Source of the DNA: JARRRD01 sp037381085
Lineage (GTDB): Bacteria; Nitrospirota; Thermodesulfovibrionia; Thermodesulfovibrionales; UBA6898
Assembly (NCBI GenBank): GCA_037381085.1
Contig: JARRRD010000002.1
Span: 1 to 33,443 of the forward strand
Direction: 5' to 3'
DNA: 33,443 nt
Part shown: positions 1 to 7,388 of the stretch, piece after piece
Layout: each line of letters opens with the position of its first letter
Position numbering within the stretch: the first letter of the stretch is position 1
Notes under the pieces: generated by a model
Seen by the model: the letters and a program-made list of their open reading frames with translations, nothing else
What the model was told of the DNA's origin: nothing
Database searches by the model: none
Position numbers and translations under genes: made by a program

Positions 1-1
1 C

Positions 2-925
2 GAATGGTACAAAAACCGATTCGACGTGTCTCTTGATCCGGCAAAGGAAGTCCTTTCCCTGATAGGCTCCAAAGAAGGCATAGGTCATTTGCCCCTCGCC
101 TTCATCGAGCACGGGGACACCGCTCTCATTCCTTCTCCCGGATACCCGGTTTATCCCGTGTCCGTAATGTTTGCAGGAGGAGAAAACTATATCATGCCTC
201 TCCTTGAGGAGAACGCCTTTTTGCCTGATTTTGGATCGATACCGAAAAAAATCCTGGAAAAGAGCAAGCTGATGTTTATCAATTATCCGAATAACCCGAC
301 CGCGGCTGTGGCCCCGAAGGCCTTCTATGAAGACGTAGTCCACATCGCAGAGAAATACAATATCATCATCTGCCATGACGCTGCATACAGCGAGATCTAC
401 TTCGACGGGGAAAAGCCTCTGAGTTTCCTGGAAGCCGACGGTTCCATGGCCGTTGGCATAGAGTTTCATTCCCTCTCGAAGACATACAATATGACTGGAT
501 GGAGAATCGGGTTCGCGGTGGGCAACAGAGACGTGATAGCCGGTCTCGGCAAGATCAAGACAAACCTCGATTCCGGGGTTTTTCAGGCCATACAGGAGGC
601 GGCGGTCGTCGCACTCGGGACAGACGACAGGGTCCTGGAAGGGATAAGGCGCACCTATCGGGAAAGAAGGGACATAATGTTCGAAGGACTGAAGGGAATG
701 GGGATCGAACTTGCAAGACCGAGGGCAAGCTTTTACCTCTGGGCGAAAGTCCCCGCGGGATTCGATTCGGCGTCATTCGTTGTTCACCTGCTGGAAAAGG
801 CGGGCGTCCTGGCGACTCCGGGCAACGGATTCGGCGCCCCCGGCGAAGGATACGTAAGGTTCGCACTCACTGTATCCGCAGAACGCATAAGAGAAGCCGT
901 CGAGAGGATAGGCAAGTCTCTCTGA
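2..925 (+). CDS. LL-diaminopimelate aminotransferase-like PLP enzyme (5' truncated by window edge)
   Basis: Fold-type I aminotransferase. The open frame runs back to the first bases of the window and reads EWYKNRF before the GTG at 26, so the true start lies outside. Visible motifs are the substrate loop SKEGIGHLPLAF, the YPNNPTA segment, and SLSKTYNMTGWR, whose lysine (residue 160 of the visible part, codon 479-481) should bind PLP. The SKEGI-HLPLAF signature is typical of the DapL clade, which converts tetrahydrodipicolinate plus glutamate to LL-diaminopimelate; related enzymes act on other amino acids. It is followed after 16 nt by folK, suggesting co-transcription. A cysteate-to-sulfopyruvate transaminase is needed by the CoM branch further downstream, and this is the only aminotransferase in the window, but it lies 17 kb away and lysine biosynthesis is the more likely role. 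Confidence 0.85.
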   Translation, partial: EWYKNRFDVSLDPAKEVLSLIGSKEGIGHLPLAFIEHGDTALIPSPGYPVYPVSVMFAGGENYIMPLLEENAFLPDFGSIPKKILEKSKLMFINYPNNPTAAVAPKAFYEDVVHIAEKYNIIICHDAAYSEIYFDGEKPLSFLEADGSMAVGIEFHSLSKTYNMTGWRIGFAVGNRDVIAGLGKIKTNLDSGVFQAIQEAAVVALGTDDRVLEGIRRTYRERRDIMFEGLKGMGIELARPRASFYLWAKVPAGFDSASFVVHLLEKAGVLATPGNGFGAPGEGYVRFALTVSAERIREAVERIGKSL

Positions 926-941
926 CTTACCCGGTTTCCGT

Positions 942-1400
942 GTGGCAAAGGTACATATAGGGATAGGGTCCAACATCGGCGACAGGCACGGCAACTGCCT
1001 GAAAGCCGTCGCCATTCTCCGGGAAGATGGGCAGACCATACTCAAACGCTCGTCATTATACGAGACGGAACCCTGGGGGGTGGAAGACCAGCCCCGCTTC
1101 ATTAACATGGCCATAGAGATCGAGACCGACCTCGACCCGCAGGAGCTCCTTTTACTCCTTAAGAAAACTGAAAAAAACATGGGGCGGGTGTACACGAGCC
1201 GCTGGGGGCCGCGGTCGATCGACCTCGATATCCTTCTTTACGAAGACATGGTCGTCACTGAAGAGGATGTTCAGATTCCTCACCCAAGGATGCACGAACG
1301 TGCCTTCGTTCTTGAACCGCTGGCTGAAATCTCTCCGGGGAAGATCCACCCCGTCCTTCTTAAAAGGATTGACGAACTCCTCCATCTACTGAGGTCCTGA
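942..1400 (+). CDS. folK: 2-amino-4-hydroxy-6-hydroxymethyldihydropteridine pyrophosphokinase
   Basis: FolK transfers pyrophosphate from ATP to 6-hydroxymethyl-dihydropterin in the cytoplasm, a step of folate synthesis. The 152-residue length is normal. Family hallmarks are visible: GIGSNIGD at the N-terminus, SSLYETEPWG, F(I)NMA, the ATP/Mg-binding RWGPRSIDLDILLY, and IPHPRMHERAFVLEPL. The start is GTG at 942, just downstream of the aminotransferase stop. The gene fits a cell that uses tetrahydrofolate as C1 carrier, as do metF and the MtrH-like gene in the same window. Confidence 0.95.
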   Translation: MAKVHIGIGSNIGDRHGNCLKAVAILREDGQTILKRSSLYETEPWGVEDQPRFINMAIEIETDLDPQELLLLLKKTEKNMGRVYTSRWGPRSIDLDILLYEDMVVTEEDVQIPHPRMHERAFVLEPLAEISPGKIHPVLLKRIDELLHLLRS

Positions 1401-1482
1401 GGAAGTCTTTCTTCTCTTTCCGCAAGTCTTCCCGTGGGCCATAAGACACTGTTATCAGCGGATCTAAACCTGTAAATTCAAG

Positions 1483-1512
1483 TTGAATATATCCGTGGCG
1501 TTGTCATATACT
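1483..1512 (+). promoter_or_regulatory. Candidate sigma-70-type promoter for the beta-propeller gene
   Basis: TTGAAT at 1483-1488 and TATACT at 1507-1512 are separated by 18 nt. They lie in the folK/beta-propeller gap, about 130 nt before the preferred start at 1640. The predicted leader contains an almost perfect anti-SD complement, AAGGAGGTGATAGGAGG (1549-1565), which has no start codon at normal spacing. Confidence 0.4.
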
Positions 1513-1639
1513 TGAGTCTGGAGCCGCAAAGATGGTTTAAGCTCTAAAAAGGAGGTGATAGGAGGGGGAACGAAGTCAGGAATCAGTGAACCAGACTCAA
1601 ATCACAAGAGAAAGTTTGAACAAAGGGGAGAAAGAAAGC

Positions 1640-2635
1640 ATGAGGGCGAAGGTCATACAGGCCAAGCCGGCGCCGACGTTTAATGGAATCGCTTATATCG
1701 CGGGCCACGGCGGTCACCTCGCGATTATCGACATGAGAACGATGAAGTCGCCGTCGGACATCGAAAAAGACAGAATAGTACTTACCGAAGCCGGCTCTGA
1801 GATGGAAGGCAAGATCGCCGGCATGACCTTCGAGCAGGTCAAGAAGGCAGGCGGCTCTCACGGCCAGGCCCTCATTCACCAGAATGGACACAAGGTCCTC
1901 GTGGCCGGCACGCTTAACGGCGATGTCTACAAGGTCGACCTCGTCACAGGGAAAAAGGAAGGCCCCTTCAAGGTTGGGCAGAAATTCTGCGGCGCAATCG
2001 CCGGTCCTGACGGCAATATATACTTTGAAGACATGGCCGACGGCCACGTCTATGTCTGGGACACAAAAACCCTGAAGACCGTCGATAAGATGCCTGCCGG
2101 CAACGCGGTATGCGGTATCCAGTGGACCAAGAATGCAAAGAAGGCCTACATAACCGACATGCCCACCGGTACCGTCTATGTCTATAACTGGACGACAAAA
2201 AAGAAGATTAAAGAGATCAAGAGCCCCGAAGGGATGACCTTCATTCACCAGGCAAGAATGTCTCCTGACGGAAGGTACCTCTGGGTCAGCGCTCCGAACG
2301 AATTCGATCCGGGCCTGAAGCCGGGCACTCACAAGAGCCAGGTGATCATCATCGACACAAATACCGATACGATCGCAAAGAGGATAATTGTTCCGGACAA
2401 CGTCAGGCCGCACGACTTTGCGTTTACTCCGGACGGCAAATATGTGTTGCTCGCTTCGAGGACATACGGCGACGACAGCAAACTCATCGTTATGAACAGG
2501 AAGAACTACAACATAGTCGAGGAAGTCTCCGCATGCTATTCCTGCCACTCCAAGTACGGAATACAGGTGAGAATAGACAAGGGCTCGCCCCTTCTCTGCG
2601 GTATCGAAGTCGACTGGCATCCAGGTTCCAAGTAG
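1640..2635 (+). CDS. YncE-like beta-propeller protein with a CxxCH motif
   Basis: A protein of about 331 residues built of beta-propeller-like blades. Repeated patterns such as GHGGHLAIIDM, NGDVYKVDLVTG, DGHVYVWDTKT, PTGTVYVYNW, SPDGRYLWVSAP and TPDGKYVLLASR resemble YVTN/cytochrome d1-type propellers. Near the C-terminus is CYSCHSK, a CxxCH sequence that could bind heme c or a metal. No signal peptide is visible from either start, which argues against conventional cytochrome c maturation. ATG 1640 is preferred because GGAG lies 9 nt upstream; GTG 1586 would add 18 residues with a weaker ribosome site. A strong terminator follows, so it appears to be a single-gene unit. Function unknown. Confidence 0.7.
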   Translation: MRAKVIQAKPAPTFNGIAYIAGHGGHLAIIDMRTMKSPSDIEKDRIVLTEAGSEMEGKIAGMTFEQVKKAGGSHGQALIHQNGHKVLVAGTLNGDVYKVDLVTGKKEGPFKVGQKFCGAIAGPDGNIYFEDMADGHVYVWDTKTLKTVDKMPAGNAVCGIQWTKNAKKAYITDMPTGTVYVYNWTTKKKIKEIKSPEGMTFIHQARMSPDGRYLWVSAPNEFDPGLKPGTHKSQVIIIDTNTDTIAKRIIVPDNVRPHDFAFTPDGKYVLLASRTYGDDSKLIVMNRKNYNIVEEVSACYSCHSKYGIQVRIDKGSPLLCGIEVDWHPGSK

Positions 2636-2658
2636 AGATTTCCAGTCTTTAGCACTCA

Positions 2659-2690
2659 GGCCGGGGATACACATCCCCGGCCCTTTTCTT
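2659..2690 (+). terminator. Rho-independent terminator after the beta-propeller gene
   Basis: A perfect 10-bp stem (GGCCGGGGAT at 2659-2668 with ATCCCCGGCC at 2673-2682) has a 4-nt loop and is followed by CTTTTCTT. It lies 23 nt after the stop at 2635. Confidence 0.9.
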
Positions 2691-2861
2691 GTAAACCTGA
2701 CGCTGCATTGTGTAAAGTAGATTAGAGGGGGGGCTGCATAGTGAGCCATATACGGGGGCAGAAATTTTTACTGCTCACGGAAACCGTTCGGCAATTCCCT
2801 TCAAAAACATTTCTTCAAGAGGTAAATGGAACCTGTCAGGCTTTCTTAAAATTATGCGCAC

Positions 2862-2867
2862 TATAAT
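2862..2867 (+). promoter_or_regulatory. Candidate -10 element for the ABC exporter operon
   Basis: A perfect TATAAT lies 15 nt before the permease ATG at 2883. No good -35 hexamer is seen at 16-18 nt. The predicted leader is only about 9 nt long. Confidence 0.45.
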
Positions 2868-2882
2868 TACCACGGACGGACA

Positions 2883-4088
2883 ATGAAAAAGATAAGAATC
2901 TTCGGTCTTGCAACAAGAAATCTCAGAAGAAAGTTTATCCGCACCGTTGTTTTACTTCTGATAGTGGGAGTTGTCACGGGCACGCTGCTCAGTGCAACCA
3001 TATTCATAAGCGGAATGCAGAACGCCCTGAAGATAGGCACTTACCGCCTCGGGGCGGACGTACTGGTGGTCCCCGAAAAGGACGAGGCCAAGGCGAAGGC
3101 GGCCCTTCTCGCAGGCGAGCCCACGACTTTCTATATGGAAAGGTCGGTCCTGGACAAGGTCAGAAAAGTCGAAGGGGTAAAAAAGGCGTCGCCTCAGCTT
3201 TTCATCAAGCCCGCCTCCTTTACGTGCTGTTATAACGTAGAGGCATTCCTCGTGGCCTTCGACCCCGCGACCGACTTTACTATAAATCCATGGCTCAAGA
3301 AAAACCTCAAGCAGCCCCTCGTGGGCAACGAAGCGATAGCGGGCCGTGAGCTTCCCGTTCTCGCCGGAGACACCATCCCGTTTTTCGGCACCCCATTTCA
3401 GGTAATGGGAACGATGGAGCCGACGGGCATGAAGTTCTTCGACCGGTCCGTCTTCATGACCATGGATGCCGCATATGAAATGGCAAAGAATTCGAAGACC
3501 AGGGCCATGCAGGTTCTGGACCTCCAGAGGGACAGGATATCAGCAGTCCTGGTACAGGTGAACAACAATTGGCAGCCTGACAGGGTGGCTATACGCATAG
3601 AGCATGATGTCGGCGGGGTCAGGGCCATCGCATCCGACCAGGTCGTCAGTACCGTCCGGAAACAGCTGAGCGGCCTCATGAGGGGGATATTGGTCATCAG
3701 CGCCGTACTGTGGGTGCTTGCACTTCTGATAATGGGGTTCGCCTTTTACATGATCGTCAACGAGAGGCAGAGAGAATTGGGCCTGCTGCGCGCAATGGGG
3801 GCAAAGAAGGGACATGTCTTCAGCCTGATCGTAACAGAGGCCGTGATCATATCCCTGGCCGGCGGCATTTTCGGCATGGCCGCGGGGTCCTCGCTCCTTT
3901 TCGCATTCAGGAAGATCATTATTCAAAGCCTGAAACTGCCCTATCTTCTGCCTTCCGTCCCCGTCCTTTCGGAACTCGTAGCGGGGGCCGTAATATTTTC
4001 TATACTCACGGGGCTGCTGGCATCTTTGCTACCGGCCGTATCCGCCAGCAGGAAGGAGCCGTATGAAGCGATCAGAAAGGGGGAATAA
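2883..4088 (+). CDS. MacB/FtsX-type ABC transporter permease
   Basis: A 401-residue integral membrane protein with the type VII ABC (MacB/LolCE/FtsX) layout. There is one N-terminal membrane helix (about residues 19-41), a large periplasmic MacB-core-like domain (about 45-260), then three C-terminal helices: ILVISAVLWVLALLIMG, TEAVIISLAGGIFGMAAG and AGAVIFSILTGLLASLLP. The cytoplasmic stretch NERQRELGLLRAMGAKKGHV is the conserved FtsX coupling region. Such permeases use ATP hydrolysis to drive movements in the periplasm (lipoprotein release, efflux, cell wall control) and do not usually form a classic transmembrane channel. It is followed directly by the TPR lipoprotein gene and then the ATPase, so the three probably form one complex. 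Substrate unknown. Confidence 0.9.
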   Translation: MKKIRIFGLATRNLRRKFIRTVVLLLIVGVVTGTLLSATIFISGMQNALKIGTYRLGADVLVVPEKDEAKAKAALLAGEPTTFYMERSVLDKVRKVEGVKKASPQLFIKPASFTCCYNVEAFLVAFDPATDFTINPWLKKNLKQPLVGNEAIAGRELPVLAGDTIPFFGTPFQVMGTMEPTGMKFFDRSVFMTMDAAYEMAKNSKTRAMQVLDLQRDRISAVLVQVNNNWQPDRVAIRIEHDVGGVRAIASDQVVSTVRKQLSGLMRGILVISAVLWVLALLIMGFAFYMIVNERQRELGLLRAMGAKKGHVFSLIVTEAVIISLAGGIFGMAAGSSLLFAFRKIIIQSLKLPYLLPSVPVLSELVAGAVIFSILTGLLASLLPAVSASRKEPYEAIRKGE

Positions 4089-4742
4089 ATGAAAGGATTT
4101 CAAGTACTTTCCAAGACATTAAATCTCTGTTTTATTGTCCTGCTGGTCGGCGTCTTTCCGGCGTTCACTTCATGCAAGAAGAGCGAGGAGCCGCCGAAGC
4201 AGTCGACGTCTGCAGTGCCTCTCAACCCGTACACCACGGATTCCATATATAACCAGGTAAAGGAGAAGCTCAAGAAGAACCCCAACGACATCAGCGCCCT
4301 TTATCACCTTGCGGACCTGTACGACCGCAACTCCCAGTATGTAGAGGCCATAGAAACGTACAGAAAGGTCTTAAAACTCAAGCCGGATATGGGGTATGCT
4401 TATTTCAAGATCGGAACTGCATACAGCCGCCTCGACAAACCCGAGGAGTCCGTCAAGGCGTTTAAGGATGCGAAAAGGTTGATGCCTGACTATCCCGTGC
4501 TGTACAACAACATGGGCGTGGCCTACGGGAAAATGAACAAATACAGGGAAGAAATTCGCGAGTTGAAAAAGGCGATTGAGCTGAGACCTCACTATTCGAC
4601 TGCGAGGTTCAATCTGGGCGTCACCTATATGAAGACAGGCAGGAAGAAAGATGCAATGAAACAGTACACCGAATTGAAAAAGTTCGATGAAGGCATAGCG
4701 GATGCCCTGCTCAATAGGATACAGGGCAATGCCGGATCATAG
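4089..4742 (+). CDS. TPR-repeat lipoprotein within the ABC exporter operon
   Basis: A 217-residue protein beginning right after the permease stop. The N-terminus is a hydrophobic signal (about residues 11-26) ending in FTSC, so Cys29 is the likely lipidated residue; Phe at -3 is slightly atypical. Residues about 55-205 form four tetratricopeptide repeats, for example ALYHLADLYDRNSQYVEAIE, AYFKIGTAYSRLDKPEESV, LYNNMGVAYGKMNKYREEI and ARFNLGVTYMKTGRKKDAM. TPRs are protein-protein scaffolds. Its place between permease and ATPase genes suggests an extracytoplasmic partner or cargo adaptor of the transporter. It ends 6 nt before the GTG at 4749. Confidence 0.85.
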   Translation: MKGFQVLSKTLNLCFIVLLVGVFPAFTSCKKSEEPPKQSTSAVPLNPYTTDSIYNQVKEKLKKNPNDISALYHLADLYDRNSQYVEAIETYRKVLKLKPDMGYAYFKIGTAYSRLDKPEESVKAFKDAKRLMPDYPVLYNNMGVAYGKMNKYREEIRELKKAIELRPHYSTARFNLGVTYMKTGRKKDAMKQYTELKKFDEGIADALLNRIQGNAGS

Positions 4743-4748
4743 CCGCGT

Positions 4749-5429
4749 GTGGAGGAAGAAGTGATAGAGGTCAGGAATCTCAAAAAAACATACAGTATAG
4801 ACGGTCAGGTGCTGACGGCGGTCGATGATGTTTCCTTCACCGTAAACAAAGGGGAAATGGTATCGATTATCGGACATTCCGGGAGCGGGAAGACGACTCT
4901 CCTCAGTCTCATCGGGGGCCTGACCAGACCTGATTCGGGACTTGTGCTGATCGATCAGGAGAACATATGGTCAATGACAGACGCCGGGCTTTCCGAATTC
5001 AGGAACAGCAAGATGAATTTTATTTATCAGTTTTCAAGTCTCATCCCGACGCTGACTTCCTTCGAGAATATCCTGCTGCCCACCGCATTCGGAAAGTACA
5101 CTGCCAATGTGGAGAAGCATGCCGGGGATCTTCTCGAAATCGTAGGGTTGAAAGAAAAGATCAATTCCTTTCCTTCCCACCTCTCCGGAGGGCAGCAGAG
5201 AAGGGTAGCGATAGCCCGCGCCTTTATCAACAAACCCGCCATCGTTCTTGCAGACGAGCCTACCGGAGACCTGGACGAGGAGACCGAATCGGAAGTGCTC
5301 GACCTTTTCTCGCGAATCAACAGGGAGGAACAGACCACGTTTATTATGGTCACCCACAATAAGGATATCGCGGCAAAGGCACAGAAACAGTTCAAGATGA
5401 GCAACGGCGTTCTCAGCGAGATAACCTAG
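4749..5429 (+). CDS. LolD/MacB-type ABC transporter ATP-binding protein
   Basis: A 226-residue ATPase with all canonical motifs: Walker A GHSGSGKT, Q-loop in IYQFSSLIPTLTSFENI, signature LSGGQQRR, Walker B IVLADEPTGDLD and the switch histidine in MVTHNKD. The length and the TGDLDEET sequence after Walker B place it in the LolD/MacB/FtsE group that pairs with FtsX-type permeases such as the one at 2883-4088. GTG 4749 opens the frame, but GTG 4761 has GGAGG 5 nt upstream and may be the true start, giving MIEVRNLKKTY. Confidence 0.92.
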   Translation: MEEEVIEVRNLKKTYSIDGQVLTAVDDVSFTVNKGEMVSIIGHSGSGKTTLLSLIGGLTRPDSGLVLIDQENIWSMTDAGLSEFRNSKMNFIYQFSSLIPTLTSFENILLPTAFGKYTANVEKHAGDLLEIVGLKEKINSFPSHLSGGQQRRVAIARAFINKPAIVLADEPTGDLDEETESEVLDLFSRINREEQTTFIMVTHNKDIAAKAQKQFKMSNGVLSEIT

Positions 5430-5559
5430 CCCGGATTCTGCATGAACGTGCGGCGGGACAGAGGCCATTCCCGAAGCGCGTCTTCTTGCGTCAGAACCGT
5501 CTGCAGTCCTTAATTCCTGGCACCTTCCATCTCTGGCAGGCAAAGTCAAATTCATGAAA

Positions 5560-5575
5560 TGGCATTGATATTGCT
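5560..5575 (+). promoter_or_regulatory. Sigma-54 (RpoN) -24/-12 promoter for osmC-metF
   Basis: TGGCAT-TGATA-TTGCT matches the RpoN consensus TGGCAC-N5-TTGCW in all positions but one, with the invariant GG and GC exactly 10 nt apart. The predicted start site is near 5586. An AAAAAGGAGG ribosome site follows at about 5596-5605, just before the GTG at 5612. A very similar element occurs at 7361-7376. Transcription would depend on an ATP-driven activator not seen in this window. Confidence 0.75.
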
Positions 5576-5611
5576 CTTTCACAAAAGACAGCAATAAAAA
5601 GGAGGTTTGTT

Positions 5612-6142
5612 GTGGCAGACAACAGAGAGAGAGACTTAAAGGAAATCGTATCGCGAAGGCTTGAATTCTTCAGGAGAAAACCGGAAGCGGCTATCTACAA
5701 ACCGAGGGTCTCATCGAAACACATTCGGAACCTCTATACGGAGACGATGGTAAGGGAACATCTGGTAAAGGCCGATTATGCAGAGGCCGCGGGCGGCAGC
5801 AACGAGGCCCCCAACCCGATAGAACTTCTTCTTTCGGCCTTTGCCGCCTGCGTCGAAGCTGCCTTCTACGAGTTCGCCGTCCACGAGGGTCTTACCATAA
5901 ATTCGCTCAGCGTCGAAGTCGAGGGAAAGCTGGACCTCAGGGGCCTCTTCATGATCGACGACGTCTCAGCGGGGTTCAAAGATATCAACTACACTTTCAA
6001 TATTGAAACCCCCGACGACGCGGGGAAGGTTCGGGAACTAGCGGAGCGGGTCATCGCGCACTGTCCCGTTGTCGACAGTCTCAAAAAACCTACGGCCGTC
6101 AAAGGTAACATCACCATAACCGGAGGAGGCATTGAAAGTTAG
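5612..6142 (+). CDS. OsmC/Ohr-family protein
   Basis: A 176-residue OsmC-fold protein. Members reduce organic or fatty-acid hydroperoxides through two cysteines, but many anaerobe paralogues have unknown roles. The two expected cysteines are present as Cys80 (SAFAACVEAAF) and Cys151 (AHCPVVDS), and the NPIELLLSAFAAC helix is characteristic. About 35 extra N-terminal residues precede the core. The start is GTG 5612 after a strong SD. It overlaps metF by 11 nt, so the two are translationally coupled and share the sigma-54 promoter. Confidence 0.88.
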   Translation: MADNRERDLKEIVSRRLEFFRRKPEAAIYKPRVSSKHIRNLYTETMVREHLVKADYAEAAGGSNEAPNPIELLLSAFAACVEAAFYEFAVHEGLTINSLSVEVEGKLDLRGLFMIDDVSAGFKDINYTFNIETPDDAGKVRELAERVIAHCPVVDSLKKPTAVKGNITITGGGIES

Positions 6143-6998
6143 AGACATACTCAGGGAAAGAGAAAGAGGAGTTTCTTTCGAACTCTTTCCACCGAAATCG
6201 GCTGAAGGCCGGCCGAAATTCATGAAGGTCGTACACGATCTCGAACGCTTCGATCCTCTCTATGTATCCGTGACCTACGGAGCGGGAGGGAGCACGCAGG
6301 ACAGAACCAGCAATACACTGGCATGGATACAGGAGGAAACCGCACTGACCGTCATGTCCCATCTCACATGCATAGGGGCGGACCGGTCTTCGATAGACGC
6401 CCTGCTGGATGATTACTCCTCGCGGGGAATAGAGAATATCCTTGCACTGCGAGGCGATCCGCCGAGAAACCTCCCCGACTTCGATGCCTCGGCGGGTGCA
6501 TTCAGATACGCGAAGGACCTTGTCGATTTTATCGTGAAATACAACCGCTTTTCGATAGCGGTCGCAGTCTACCCCGAAGGACACTTTGAATCACCCGACA
6601 TCGAGAAAGACATGGAATATACAAAGCGGAAGATAGACGCGGGCGCCGACTTCGCGATAACCCAGATGTTCTTCGATAACCGTTATTTCTTCGATTTCAT
6701 GGACAGGGCCGGAAAGGCGGGGATAGACATCCCCATCTTTCCCGGAGTGATGCCGGTGACGGACTGCAGAAAGATTATCGAGTTCGCAAACTTCTGCAGC
6801 GCCACAGTTCCCAAGAATGTGAGGGATGCCATGGGACCCTTTCTCGACAAGCCCGAAGAGATGAAGAAACTCGGCGTCGAGCTGGCGATAAGGCAGTGCA
6901 GGGAACTCATCGAGAACGGGGTAAGGTATCTCCATTTCTACAGCATGAACCGGTCCGATGAGGTAAGTGCGATCATCGAAGCCCTCTGGAGCGTGTAA
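6132..6998 (+). CDS. metF: 5,10-methylenetetrahydrofolate reductase
   Basis: A 288-residue FAD-dependent TIM-barrel enzyme reducing methylene-H4F to methyl-H4F. Family segments are visible: FELFPPKS at the N-terminus, YVSVTYGAGGSTQDRT, MSHLTCIGADR, NILALRGDPPR and FAITQMFFDNRYFFDF with the pterin/FAD-site residues, then IPIFPGVMPVT. The start is TTG 6132 inside the end of the osmC-like gene, supported by GGAGGAGG at 6122-6129. The product, methyl-H4F, is the natural methyl donor or acceptor for the MtrH-like protein encoded at 9578, so this gene probably links the island to the folate C1 pool. No metV-like partner gene is adjacent. Confidence 0.95.
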   Translation: MKVRDILRERERGVSFELFPPKSAEGRPKFMKVVHDLERFDPLYVSVTYGAGGSTQDRTSNTLAWIQEETALTVMSHLTCIGADRSSIDALLDDYSSRGIENILALRGDPPRNLPDFDASAGAFRYAKDLVDFIVKYNRFSIAVAVYPEGHFESPDIEKDMEYTKRKIDAGADFAITQMFFDNRYFFDFMDRAGKAGIDIPIFPGVMPVTDCRKIIEFANFCSATVPKNVRDAMGPFLDKPEEMKKLGVELAIRQCRELIENGVRYLHFYSMNRSDEVSAIIEALWSV

Positions 6999-7026
6999 AA
7001 ATTCCCCACCCCATGGGGAATTTTTC
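6997..7026 (+). terminator. Rho-independent terminator after metF
   Basis: The inverted repeat AAAAATTCCCC / GGGGAATTTTT (stem about 6998-7007 and 7014-7024) closes on a short ACCCCAT-type loop and ends in a T run. It starts inside the metF stop codon and separates the osmC-metF unit from the unit beginning near 7361. Confidence 0.85.
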
Positions 7027-7360
7027 TACGTCGGGTCTTCTTCTCCGGACATTAACAAGGGACTCTATATATTTTTTGTAACTTCCGGGTCCGATGCAAA
7101 CCATTTTGAGAGCGGCCTGTTGGATACTCCCTTACGCCGGTGATGAAAGCCGGTACTGGTAAGGATTCGCCGGTACGGAAAACATCATGGACCACGCAAA
7201 CAACAGTAACTCTTCTTCATTCAGCAATATTCGTTCCGCCATTTGCCGACTTCGTTGCACGAAGAGAACGTAAACTTGTTCGTAATCCTTAATCTTCCTT
7301 GAACTGTAATTTAGCGGCCTTCACACTTTTGCTTCGGGTCATCTCCTTTCGGCAGTTACA
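7027..7360 (+). promoter_or_regulatory. Long regulatory gap with GCCGGT direct repeats upstream of a sigma-54 promoter
   Basis: There is no convincing gene here. Three GCCGGT copies lie at 7136-7141, 7149-7154 and 7169-7174, the last two extended to GCCGGTAC. They are about 190-225 nt upstream of the -24 element at 7361, a distance typical for RpoN activator sites. CTTAC (7131) and GTAAG (7159) flank two copies as a partial dyad. No riboswitch core, including a cobalamin box, was recognised. Confidence 0.35.
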
Positions 7361-7376
7361 TGGCACTGGAATTGCT
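7361..7376 (+). promoter_or_regulatory. Sigma-54 (RpoN) -24/-12 promoter at the head of the methyltransferase island
   Basis: TGGCAC-TGGAA-TTGCT is a full match to TGGCAC-N5-TTGCW with GG and GC 10 nt apart. It shares 14 of 16 positions with the element at 5560. The predicted start site near 7387 lies only about 2 nt before the GTG at 7389. Either the receiver gene is nearly leaderless or starts further in, or the main target is the methyltransferase gene at 7752. Confidence 0.75.
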
Positions 7377-7388
7377 CATAAATCGGTT

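Noticed and set aside
26..925. Dedicated cysteate aminotransferase for CoM synthesis
   Set aside because: DapL-like motifs and its coupling to folK favour lysine biosynthesis; it is 17 kb from the cysteate synthase gene.
1583..2749. Long minus-strand open frame opposite the beta-propeller gene
   Set aside because: It mirrors the plus-strand gene, has no SD and no recognisable domain, and runs through the terminator at 2659-2690.
7027..7360. Cobalamin riboswitch upstream of the corrinoid island
   Set aside because: No B12-box-like core or surrounding helices could be recognised; the stretch is better explained as an activator region.
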